A stretch of 64,000 nucleotides of DNA from Nitrospirota bacterium (GTDB taxonomy: Bacteria; Nitrospirota; Thermodesulfovibrionia; Thermodesulfovibrionales; Magnetobacteriaceae). Positions 1 to 8,685 of the stretch are shown piece by piece. Numbering within the stretch: position 1 is the first letter of the stretch; the number at the start of each line of letters is the position of its first letter. A program made the position numbers and the translations under genes. A model generated the notes under the pieces. It was not told the origin of the DNA. It was given only the letters and a program-made list of their open reading frames with translations, and ran no database searches. The DNA lies in NCBI GenBank assembly GCA_015233615.1, contig JADFXJ010000004.1, positions 1 through 64,000 of the forward strand, given 5' to 3'.

Positions 1-455
1 TCCATCGAAGTCTCCCACTCCCGCTATCTGCCAACTGGAGGCAAGCGATGTGTAGGCATAACCGCTGCTTTTAATCGTAGTACCGCTCATCAGCCATATG
101 GCAACGTCGCCGGTACTTGAATTCCGAAATAGGATATCGCTCTTTCCATCTCCATCGAAGTCTCCCACTCCCGCTATCTGCCAACTGGAGGCAAGCGATG
201 AGTAGACTGTACCGCTGCTTTTAATCGTAGTACCGTTCATCAGCCATATGACAACGTCGCCGGTACTTGAATTCCGAAACAGGATATCGCTCTTTCCATC
301 TCCATCGAAGTCTCCCACTCCCACTATCTGCAGATTGGAGGGAAGCGATGTGTAGGCATAACCGCCGCTTTTAATCGTAGTACCGTTCATCAGCCATATG
401 GCAACGTCGCCGGTACTTGAATTCCGCAAAAGGATATCGCTATTTCCAGTACCAT
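1..455 (-). repeat. Tandem 150-bp (50-aa) FG-GAP/VCBS-type repeats, 3 units visible, continuing beyond the window edge
   Basis: tccatcgaagtctcccactcc... recurs at 1, 151, 301 and degenerate at 451, with near-identical sequence. Confidence 0.95.
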
Positions 456-2565
456 CGAAGTCACTGACGGGTTTATAAGCGAAGAAGGTTGCCACTACCG
501 TACAGTTAGCGGTAATTGGCAGTGTTGTGTAGGTGTTGCCGGTTAATGTGCCGCCGCACGTGCCCCCTACCGAGGCAATGTAACCTGAGTTTGGCGTTAC
601 AGTAAATTGCGTTGTTACGTTGTAAGCAACGGTTTGGGGTGTCGACGGGCTTATCGTCCCGTTTGAGCCTGCAGAGGGGGTTACCGTAAATGTGCTTATG
701 GATTGAAAGGCGCTGAGCGCGTTAATAAATCCATAGCCGGAAAGGGGCTGCCAGCCTGAGGAGCCTACGGCCGTTGCCGTACCGGTAAGCAGAGTCGTGA
801 GCGCCGACGGAGGCATCGATTTATATGACAGGACTAATGCCCCTACTGCCGCGGCGTTTGGCGCTGCCGCCGAAGTACCAAAAAAACAGCAGCCCCATAC
901 TTGCGTGTCCAGATCGTCGAATGATGTAATTATCGGGCCGGTCCTCGTCGCAGACAAGGGCGCACCCGTGGAGTCAAAGTAAAAAGGTATATTGTTGGCA
1001 CCAAGGGAAGTAAACGGTTCGAGAGTCAACGGATTTGAACGCGCATCCATCGCGGCAACGGATACGACTCCGGTGGCCAATGCATGGCCGACCATAGTCG
1101 GGTCCTTGAAAATGGCGGTATCAAAACCGGTCGTGCTTCCATTACTTATATTGGCAATTCGGAAAAAAGGGCTTCCGCTGCCGCAAATTTTCTTTACCCT
1201 GACGTAGACGTCCCGGTCGGCACCGGACGTATTCTGATAAACGATAAGCTCGTAAGGATTTCCCGCGGGGCTCCCCGAGCTGCACCCCTGGACTGTCGTA
1301 GAGGACGCGTATGTAGTAGTACCGGCAAGATTAGTTAAATATATGTTTAAATCATGCGAAGCGCCCGCTCCCGCTCCGGGCGAACCGATAAAAGGGTCGT
1401 TCCATTGCATTACAAGTCTTAACGTATTGCCGTTATGCATGGTGATTTTCGCATACGAGTTACCGGAGCTAAATTTGTGATAGCCGGTGCCGTCATCGTT
1501 GAACGTAGCGGATACTCCGTAGGTTGCCTCGTTTCCGGCGGATGAGAAGTAGGCAACTCCGCCGGTGACGGCATTTGCCGCGGCCTGGGCGACGATGCCG
1601 TCCTGGAAAAAGGGCTCGTTGAAATAGAAAACGTCGTCAACGATGACGTTTGCCCCGCAATTCGCCAATGCGGTAATAGCGGCGGCAAAACCGGCTTCAC
1701 CGCCAACGTCGGCCGAATCGAACAGGAGCGTTGCTCCGGGAGCAACGTCATACACAAGTTCCGACATGGCCCGTCCTTCATCGGAACCGGAGGCATAGTC
1801 CTGCAGGAGATATACCGTTGCAGGCAAATTCCCGGACGTTTGAGACGATGTTCCGGTAATGGTCTGGTTACAACCCGAACCGCTTACCGTACCCTTCGTA
1901 CCGGTGGCATTGAAGCTGTCGGATATTACACCCAACTTGATGCCGCTGCCGTTGACTCCATAAGTTGTGCGCACCTGATCCGATTTCATTGCCTTGTCCG
2001 CATTTTGGTCCACCCCGCTTAATATCGGACCGGTCACGGGTGTCATGTTAACCGGAGCAATGCTATATGAGTGCAACCGATTGTCTTTATGATGAACGGG
2101 TTTGTAACTCGGGTAAATGACGCTTATGTCGTTGATTGCGGCTATTTGACCGAGCAGCGTCAGATCGCAGACGGCATAGACGCGTCCATATTGGGGATAT
2201 GTGCCCGTAATGGTACACCCGAAGGCTTGTAACTGTGAGACTACCGCGTTGACCCTTGCAGCATCCTTCGTATTTAACCAAAAGTCCAATAACGGACTAC
2301 CGTCCCGATAGAAAATCCATTGAGCCGTTTCGGGCATGGCGGACAGCAGGGATTGTCCGCTTGCCAATCCCCCGGCCACTTCCATCATGTTAAGCAAGTC
2401 CGAGGAGGCTTTCGATAACGGACCGGTCGGAGCGGCCTTTTGTTGATTTATCGGAGTCGCGCCGGGCAAAGGTTCCGACGCGTTAACGACGTAGCCGCTA
2501 AAGAGCGATGCAAACAGAATTACTAAAACTAACAACAAACCTTTGTTTTTCAATGCCTTTACCAT
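1..2565 (-). CDS. Secreted S8-like (subtilisin fold) serine peptidase with InlB-like repeat and FG-GAP/VCBS-type (WLMNGT) C-terminal repeats; 3' end runs off the window
   Basis: Translated by hand from the minus strand, open across the left edge so absent from the ORF track. SD aaggagggtgaatacATG; N-term MVKALKNKGLLLVLVILFASLFSGYVVNA (signal peptide); motifs GVISDS, SSAGNEA, FFGTSAAAPNAAAVGAL; then GTCGGTLTGNTYTTLPITANCTVVATF and repeated GVGDFDGDGKSDILFRNSSTGDVAIWLMNGTTIKSSG. Confidence 0.85.
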   Translation of the reverse strand, partial: MVKALKNKGLLLVLVILFASLFSGYVVNASEPLPGATPINQQKAAPTGPLSKASSDLLNMMEVAGGLASGQSLLSAMPETAQWIFYRDGSPLLDFWLNTKDAARVNAVVSQLQAFGCTITGTYPQYGRVYAVCDLTLLGQIAAINDISVIYPSYKPVHHKDNRLHSYSIAPVNMTPVTGPILSGVDQNADKAMKSDQVRTTYGVNGSGIKLGVISDSFNATGTKGTVSGSGCNQTITGTSSQTSGNLPATVYLLQDYASGSDEGRAMSELVYDVAPGATLLFDSADVGGEAGFAAAITALANCGANVIVDDVFYFNEPFFQDGIVAQAAANAVTGGVAYFSSAGNEATYGVSATFNDDGTGYHKFSSGNSYAKITMHNGNTLRLVMQWNDPFIGSPGAGAGASHDLNIYLTNLAGTTTYASSTTVQGCSSGSPAGNPYELIVYQNTSGADRDVYVRVKKICGSGSPFFRIANISNGSTTGFDTAIFKDPTMVGHALATGVVSVAAMDARSNPLTLEPFTSLGANNIPFYFDSTGAPLSATRTGPIITSFDDLDTQVWGCCFFGTSAAAPNAAAVGALVLSYKSMPPSALTTLLTGTATAVGSSGWQPLSGYGFINALSAFQSISTFTVTPSAGSNGTISPSTPQTVAYNVTTQFTVTPNSGYIASVGGTCGGTLTGNTYTTLPITANCTVVATFFAYKPVSDFDGTGNSDILLRNSSTGDVAIWLMNGTTIKSGGYAYTSLPSNLQIVGVGDFDGDGKSDILFRNSSTGDVVIWLMNGTTIKSSGTVYSSLASSWQIAGVGDFDGDGKSDILFRNSSTGDVAIWLMSGTTIKSSGYAYTSLASSWQIAGVGDFDG

Positions 2566-2673
2566 GTATTCACCCTCCTTAAATTTGAGTGGCACCTGTG
2601 AGCGGGCAAAATTGCCCCAATCTTAATTTGACAATGTCAAATTCTATTCCAATATATATCGTTCATTTTCCTT

Positions 2674-3102
2674 TTAATCGATTCTGTTTCTTCTTAAAAC
2701 CGCATCTATCCTGCGTATAAGATCTTCCGTAAGTACCGGCTTGGCAATAAAATGTTTAGTGCCAATAGTTCCTTTACCGTCCTCGACGTCCTCTTTGGTT
2801 GCCAGTGCCGTCAGGAATATTACCGGTACGTTTTTTGTAGTTATACCCTCGCCAAGCTGTTTATATGTTTCGGTTCCGTCGGTTACCGGCATCATAAGGT
2901 CAAGAAGTATTACATCGGGTTTGACTTTTTTTGCCGTCTTTATTCCGGTAACACCGTCCGTGGCAAGAAAAACGTCGTATTTCCCGGTTTTTTCAAGGTT
3001 GAGTTTTACAATAATGCCGAAATCCTCCTCATCGTCTATCAATAATACTTTAACTTTTTTCGAATCTTCCAAACCCATCGTCGAGTCCTCCATTATTGGC
3101 AT
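2674..3102 (-). CDS. Response regulator (CheY-like receiver domain)
   Basis: ORF 142 aa: VLLIDDEEDFG, DVILLDLMMPVTDG, PVIFLTALA, FIAKPV. Confidence 0.93.
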   Translation of the reverse strand: MPIMEDSTMGLEDSKKVKVLLIDDEEDFGIIVKLNLEKTGKYDVFLATDGVTGIKTAKKVKPDVILLDLMMPVTDGTETYKQLGEGITTKNVPVIFLTALATKEDVEDGKGTIGTKHFIAKPVLTEDLIRRIDAVLRRNRID

Positions 3103-4709
3103 GGCAGAGAAATAACTACCCGGGTACCTTTGCCTTCCAAGCTTTCTATGCTTATTTTACCATTGTGGCTGCTGATAATTCCATGTGTTATGGATAAACC
3201 AAGACCCGTGCCGCCAACTTTTTGCTTTGTCGAGAAAAACGGGTCGAATACCTTTTGGATGGCGCCGTCCGATATGCCGTGTCCGTGGTCTTTAAAGGCT
3301 ATCTCTATGGATCTATCTTCATTTACACCACCCACTACACCGATGTCAATCTCTATAGAGCCGCCCCTAGGCGTCGCCTCTATGGAGTTGATAAGGATAT
3401 TTAAAACGGCCTGCTGCATCTGATTGGCATCAACTTTAACGACGGGCAAATTTTCAGGAAAACGTTTTATTATACTTATGCTTTTCGAATTCAGGTTATA
3501 ATTCAAAAAAAGAAGGGTATCGTCAATAATATCCGATATATTGGCATCTTCCATATTAAACGGCATCTGGCGGGAATAGTTAAGAAGACCTTTGATTATA
3601 TTGTCGGCCCTGATAGCGGCTTTTTTTATCATGTCTATTATTTTCAGAAATTGTTTTTCCAAAACGGACGACTCAAGATACTCCGTACCCTGAATTATTA
3701 TTGCCAGGGGATTCTTCAACTCGTGCGATATGCCGGCCGACAAGATTCCCAGGGCTGCAAGCTTTTCCGATTGCATCAACATCTGCTGATACTTCAACAG
3801 TTTTTCCTCTCCTTCCCGCAGTGCACTCTCGGATCGTTTTAATCGCTCGTATGGTTCTCTTACGCTGTCTACAAATATGGCATGATAAATAAAAATACAG
3901 GCTACGAGGTACAGTATATGGCCGGATAAGTCGTGCAAAACGTCTTGCCGGGGATAAAATATGACGTAAAGCGTGCTTAATCCCATAACCACCGAGGCCG
4001 TAAACAAGCTGCCCACGTCAAACGTCTGCGGATTTCTGAATCTTGTAAGATATATCGTGGCGGTAAGCAGGCTTAGTACAAGGAGCAACACTTCGGTTCT
4101 GATCTCGAATATTCTCGATTCTCCATCGTTTATCGGATAAAAAGGGAACATGTCGTGGCTGAAAAGGCTGATGTAATATAATACCACGGTAAGGCTCAAA
4201 CTGAATAGAATGAGGTAGTATCTGGTTCCGTAAAACTTAAAAGGTCTCCAGGGAAGCACTGCGGTTGTAAAAAGAGCAAATGCCGAAATGAATTTAGAGG
4301 CCAGCCGGAATAACAACACGTTGTCGGGGGTCTTTGTCACCGGGAGGTCCGGCATCATGGCAAAAGACAGCAGATAGCCGGCATTCATTAATCCGGCCGT
4401 TAAAAAGGCACACGAGATGTAAATAAGATTACTATGCCTGTCTCTCGTGTAAGAATTCCAGCCAACGCTAAAAATAAGCATCGAAATAACGGTAATGAAT
4501 ATTTCTACAAAATAATGAATAACGAAAGGATTGACGTCGTTAATCGTGCTGCCGGCAAAAGATAAAAACAGTGACAGCAGATATATACAAATGATTATTA
4601 TTACAATATTCAGGGCCTTCTTTAAAGGGAGAGAATAATACTGCACATAGCCTGTATGTACTCCGTCAGATACTCCGCCATTTGATTCGACTTTATTTAT
4701 ATCGCTCAT
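3093..4709 (-). CDS. Membrane sensor histidine kinase (HisKA/HATPase)
   Basis: N-terminal multi-TM; H-box LGILSAGISHELKNPLAIIIQG; GTGLGLSITHGII; overlaps the response regulator start by 10 bp. Confidence 0.93.
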   Translation of the reverse strand: MSDINKVESNGGVSDGVHTGYVQYYSLPLKKALNIVIIIICIYLLSLFLSFAGSTINDVNPFVIHYFVEIFITVISMLIFSVGWNSYTRDRHSNLIYISCAFLTAGLMNAGYLLSFAMMPDLPVTKTPDNVLLFRLASKFISAFALFTTAVLPWRPFKFYGTRYYLILFSLSLTVVLYYISLFSHDMFPFYPINDGESRIFEIRTEVLLLVLSLLTATIYLTRFRNPQTFDVGSLFTASVVMGLSTLYVIFYPRQDVLHDLSGHILYLVACIFIYHAIFVDSVREPYERLKRSESALREGEEKLLKYQQMLMQSEKLAALGILSAGISHELKNPLAIIIQGTEYLESSVLEKQFLKIIDMIKKAAIRADNIIKGLLNYSRQMPFNMEDANISDIIDDTLLFLNYNLNSKSISIIKRFPENLPVVKVDANQMQQAVLNILINSIEATPRGGSIEIDIGVVGGVNEDRSIEIAFKDHGHGISDGAIQKVFDPFFSTKQKVGGTGLGLSITHGIISSHNGKISIESLEGKGTRVVISLPCQ

Positions 4710-4783
4710 ATTGTGTCGTTCTTATCTATAGATTTATCGAAAAGGTTTATCGAAAACAAAGAGATCCGGGTACGCTTACGGCG

Positions 4784-6919
4784 TTACCTGCTTACTCTGA
4801 TCACTCCGTCGGTGGACATTATCTTGTTGGTGAGGTTGGTTAGTTGGGTTTTGTCCTTTACTTCGAGGGTAAAGGCGAAGTGGGCGTGCTTGTTTTGCAG
4901 GGAGCGTGCTTCGAGGTGAGAGAGGTTGATGTTGAAAGTCGAGATTAGGGCACTCAGTGAGGCAAGCATACCGGGCTTGTCGACAGTCTCCACGTTAACT
5001 CTGGCCGTAGAGATATTCTCTCCGTTTGAATTCCAGGAAAGGTTGATTATTCTTTCTTCCTCCGTGGCGGTGCGCTTGAAGTTCTGGCAATCCACACGGT
5101 GGATGGTGACGCCCTTGCCGCGGGTTATGAAACCTGCCACGGTGTCACCGGGAACGGGGTAGCAACACCTGGCGATACTGTAAAGCAAGTTGTCGATACC
5201 GGTGATGTGGATTCCTTTGCCATGTTTAACCGGCTTTTTGATCTTGGTATGCTCTGCGACATCCTCCGGCTTCTTTTCGGGCTTCAGCAGGTTGATTATC
5301 TGCTTCAGCGACTGTTTGCCGAAGCCTATGGCTATGAGCAGCTCGTCGATGCTCTTATAGTTCAGACTCTGGGCGATCTCCAGCATACGTTTGGACTTGA
5401 CAACGGAGACCTTTATGTTGTTTTTCCTGAACTCCTCTTCGATTATCGCCATGCCGAGCTCTATGCCCTGCTTACTCTGCTCCGCCTTGACCCAGTGCCG
5501 GATCTTGTTCCTGGCCTTGTGGGTGACGACAAATCCCAGCCAGTCTTTGCTCGGATTATGTGATTGAGAGTTTATGATCTCCACTGTGTCTCCGTTTTTG
5601 AGGTGGTACCTTAGCGGAACAATTCTGCCGTTTATCTTGGCTCCGGCACACCTGTTGCCAACCTCTGTGTGTATTGCGTAGGCGAAGTCCACGGGGGTCG
5701 AGCCCGCGGGAAGTTCCTTTATTTGGCCGGCGGGTGTGAATACGTATACTACGTCGGGAAAAACCTCGCCTTTAAACATATCCAGGAACTCTTTGGCATC
5801 GGAATCCTTTTGCATGTACACGAGGTCTCTTAGCCAGTTAAAGTACCGGGCGTCCTTGTCGTGAACGGGCTTGCCCTTTTCCTTGTACATCCAGTGGGCC
5901 GCGATACCTTTTTCGGCTATCAGGTGCATCTCTTCGGTTCTGATCTGGAACTCTACCCGCTCGCCCATCGAACCCATTACCGTGGTGTGAAGGGACTGGT
6001 ATAAGTTGGACTTAGGAATGGCTATGTAATCTTTGAACCTGCCGGGAACCGGTATCCAGAGTGAGTGTATGAGACCCAGGATCATGTAGCAGTGCTCGTT
6101 TGTTTGAGTTATTATGCGAAGGCCAAAGACGTCGTTTATCTCCTCAAAGGTGATTCTCTGGTGCTGCATCTTCTGGTAGATGCCGTAGGCGGTCTTTATT
6201 CGGCCGGTGACCCTGCCTGATATGCCCTGCTCCTGTAGTTTGGTTTCCAGAGTGGTGGCAAGCTCCTTTATAAACAGCTCTTTATCCTGGCGTTTTTCAG
6301 CCACTTTCCTGGATATTTCTTCGTAAAGCTCGGGGTGAAGGTACTTGAAGCCCAAATTTTCGAACTCTGACTTCAGCCAGCCTATACCTAATCTGTTAGC
6401 AAGGGGAGCATAGATGTCGAGAGTTTCGGCGGCGATGCTCTTTTGTTTGTGCGGGGGCATGTACATGAGGGTTTTCATGTTGTGGAGCCTGTCTGCGAAT
6501 TTTATCAATATTACCCGCACGTCTTCGGCCATGGCAAGGAACATCTTCCTGAAATTTTCGGCCTGGGCCTCCTCACTGGTCTTGAACTCCATCCGTTTCA
6601 ACTTGGTGAGAGCATTGACCATAAAAGCCACGTCGTTGCCAAAAAGGGCTCTTATATCTTCGATGGTGGTTTCCGTGTCTTCGACGGTATCGTGCAGAAG
6701 GCCGGCGACTATCGTTTTGCTGTCCATTTGCATGTCGGCAAGAATGGACGCCACAGCCAGTGGATGACCCACGTATGGGGTACCTTCGAGCCTTTTCTGT
6801 TCGCAGTGGACGTCGTGGGTAAAGCTGAAAGCCTTCTTTATTAACGCGATATTGGCGTTAGAATCATAGGACGAGACCTTTTCCAATATCTCATCTAAGT
6901 GGATTGTCGTTTCCGTCAT
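4784..6919 (-). CDS. relA/spoT: RelA/SpoT family (p)ppGpp synthetase/hydrolase
   Basis: HD motif VAGLLHDTVEDT, synthetase region, TGS (FTPAGQIKELPAGSTPVDFAYAIHTEVG) and C-terminal ACT. Start placed at internal MTETTIHLDE rather than the ORF-track start at 6997. Confidence 0.95.
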   Translation of the reverse strand: MTETTIHLDEILEKVSSYDSNANIALIKKAFSFTHDVHCEQKRLEGTPYVGHPLAVASILADMQMDSKTIVAGLLHDTVEDTETTIEDIRALFGNDVAFMVNALTKLKRMEFKTSEEAQAENFRKMFLAMAEDVRVILIKFADRLHNMKTLMYMPPHKQKSIAAETLDIYAPLANRLGIGWLKSEFENLGFKYLHPELYEEISRKVAEKRQDKELFIKELATTLETKLQEQGISGRVTGRIKTAYGIYQKMQHQRITFEEINDVFGLRIITQTNEHCYMILGLIHSLWIPVPGRFKDYIAIPKSNLYQSLHTTVMGSMGERVEFQIRTEEMHLIAEKGIAAHWMYKEKGKPVHDKDARYFNWLRDLVYMQKDSDAKEFLDMFKGEVFPDVVYVFTPAGQIKELPAGSTPVDFAYAIHTEVGNRCAGAKINGRIVPLRYHLKNGDTVEIINSQSHNPSKDWLGFVVTHKARNKIRHWVKAEQSKQGIELGMAIIEEEFRKNNIKVSVVKSKRMLEIAQSLNYKSIDELLIAIGFGKQSLKQIINLLKPEKKPEDVAEHTKIKKPVKHGKGIHITGIDNLLYSIARCCYPVPGDTVAGFITRGKGVTIHRVDCQNFKRTATEEERIINLSWNSNGENISTARVNVETVDKPGMLASLSALISTFNINLSHLEARSLQNKHAHFAFTLEVKDKTQLTNLTNKIMSTDGVIRVSR

Positions 6920-6989
6920 AATATTATTATATATTAATTGTACTATATATGTATTATAGTTAAATTTAGCGATAGCTAGTTTTAGTGTT

Positions 6990-8621
6990 TTAGTCAACTA
7001 AGGCGAATTCGGGCGAATTTAATTCCTGACAAGCATTTAACTCTATTTTAAACTCGGCGCCGCTTTCGCCTGCGGTGCCGCTACCGTCGATATTTCGCAC
7101 GGAAAGGGTTCCCCCCATATTGTTCTCTATAATTGTTTTTGCCATGTATAAACCGATTCCCGTACCTTTATGAAGTTCTTTGGTCGTGAAATAAGGTTCG
7201 AATATCCTGTCTATTATACTATCCTGGATGCCTCCGCCATTGTCACGTATCGCTACGGTAATGCGGCCGTTTTCTTTATAAAAATCGACGCAGATTACTC
7301 CGCTGTCGAACTCCTTCGACGGACACTTGCACCTGCGCTCTAAAATAGCGTCCCTGGAGTTATTTATTATGCTCAGTATCACCTGCTCGAACTCGTTTCT
7401 GAACGTTGTAATCTGCATTTCGTTACAGCAGCATTTCTGCGCCGGGTCTTCGAAACTCTTGCCGTGAATGCGGCATCGGAGTTTATAGGTGATATAATTG
7501 ACCCTTAATTGCGCAGAGAACATGGATATTATTTTCTTTGTAGACTCCTTCACCTCAAAAGTAGTCTTATCTTTGCTCGGCCTGAAGAAGTTTCTGAAAC
7601 CGTCTATCGTTTGAGACATAAAATTAATCAGTTCCATAGAGCTTGTTACAGAGTTACCGATATAGTTATCATCGAGTTCGCCAAAATAATAAGCGTCCTG
7701 GATATCCTGGACAATAAGCCCGATGGCATTAAGGGGCTGCCTCCACTGGTGGGCGATGGCGCTTATCATGTCTCCCATAGACGCCAGCTTTGACTGCTGT
7801 ATAAGTAATTGTTCCTGTCGTCTGCGTCGCTCAACTTCATCGTGCACCCGCTCCTGGAGATTCTTATTTATTTCTTCGAGTGTCTGTGATTTTTGCCTCA
7901 TCAGTTCTTCGGACTTCTTATGCTCTTCCATTTCCTTTCGCTGCGTAATGTCCGTGACGATGCAAAGAACGACTTTCCTGCCCCACAGTTCCGTGATCTT
8001 AGCGCTGATACTTACGGGCAAACGCACCCCGTCTTTGCGGCAGAGGAAAAAATACTCGCTCTCCTGCCCGTGCTCCCTGTCGTATGCCGTAAAAACGTCG
8101 GTGGAACACTGGTCTCGTTCGGGAGGTCTAAGCCGCGTTGTACGCGTCTGCGCCTTCAGAGTCCTCTCCATAACGACCGGATGGGCGCAATCGGTGCTTA
8201 CGGCCGTAAAAGCATTTCTAATATACAGGCTCAACGAGTCGCCGGCGTTCCTGCTGAGAAAGCGATGAAGCGGCTTTCCCGTCAAATTCCGTCTTTCGAG
8301 GCCCAGCATGTTGGCCCCGGTCAGGTTTACTTCGATAATCGCGCCTTTCCTGTCGATTGTAAAATAACCCGCCGGGGCATAGTCGTACAGGTCGGAATAT
8401 TTATCGCGGGAGGCTTCCAATTCCTGCTTAGTACGGTTAAGTTCGTCGTTTTGCATCTCAAGCTCAATCTGGTGCACCTGCAACTCTTGCAACATTGCCC
8501 TGATTTCCTCATGAGAGAGCTCTGACACGTCGATTTCCGCCGGAGCCCTCTTTCTAACGTCATTTTCGGCATTTTTCCTGAGAGACTCCCTTGCGTCGTC
8601 ATTACCGGACATTTCCATCAT
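6990..8621 (-). CDS. PAS-domain sensor histidine kinase
   Basis: YDYAPAGYFTIDRKGAIIEVNLTGANMLGLER (PAS), MISAIAHQWRQPLNAIGL (H-box), GTGIGLYMAKTIIENNMGG. SD aaggaggtgcccgttt supports the start at MMEMSGND. Confidence 0.92.
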   Translation of the reverse strand: MMEMSGNDDARESLRKNAENDVRKRAPAEIDVSELSHEEIRAMLQELQVHQIELEMQNDELNRTKQELEASRDKYSDLYDYAPAGYFTIDRKGAIIEVNLTGANMLGLERRNLTGKPLHRFLSRNAGDSLSLYIRNAFTAVSTDCAHPVVMERTLKAQTRTTRLRPPERDQCSTDVFTAYDREHGQESEYFFLCRKDGVRLPVSISAKITELWGRKVVLCIVTDITQRKEMEEHKKSEELMRQKSQTLEEINKNLQERVHDEVERRRRQEQLLIQQSKLASMGDMISAIAHQWRQPLNAIGLIVQDIQDAYYFGELDDNYIGNSVTSSMELINFMSQTIDGFRNFFRPSKDKTTFEVKESTKKIISMFSAQLRVNYITYKLRCRIHGKSFEDPAQKCCCNEMQITTFRNEFEQVILSIINNSRDAILERRCKCPSKEFDSGVICVDFYKENGRITVAIRDNGGGIQDSIIDRIFEPYFTTKELHKGTGIGLYMAKTIIENNMGGTLSVRNIDGSGTAGESGAEFKIELNACQELNSPEFALVD

Positions 8622-8685
8622 AAACGGGCACCTCCTTTTTTGGTTAGAGAGCATGTTTCAGGGATATATTTAACGAACATATTCG

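Noticed and set aside
1-455. CRISPR-like direct repeats
   Set aside because: Repeats are contiguous 150-bp coding units in frame with the S8-like protease, with no spacers.
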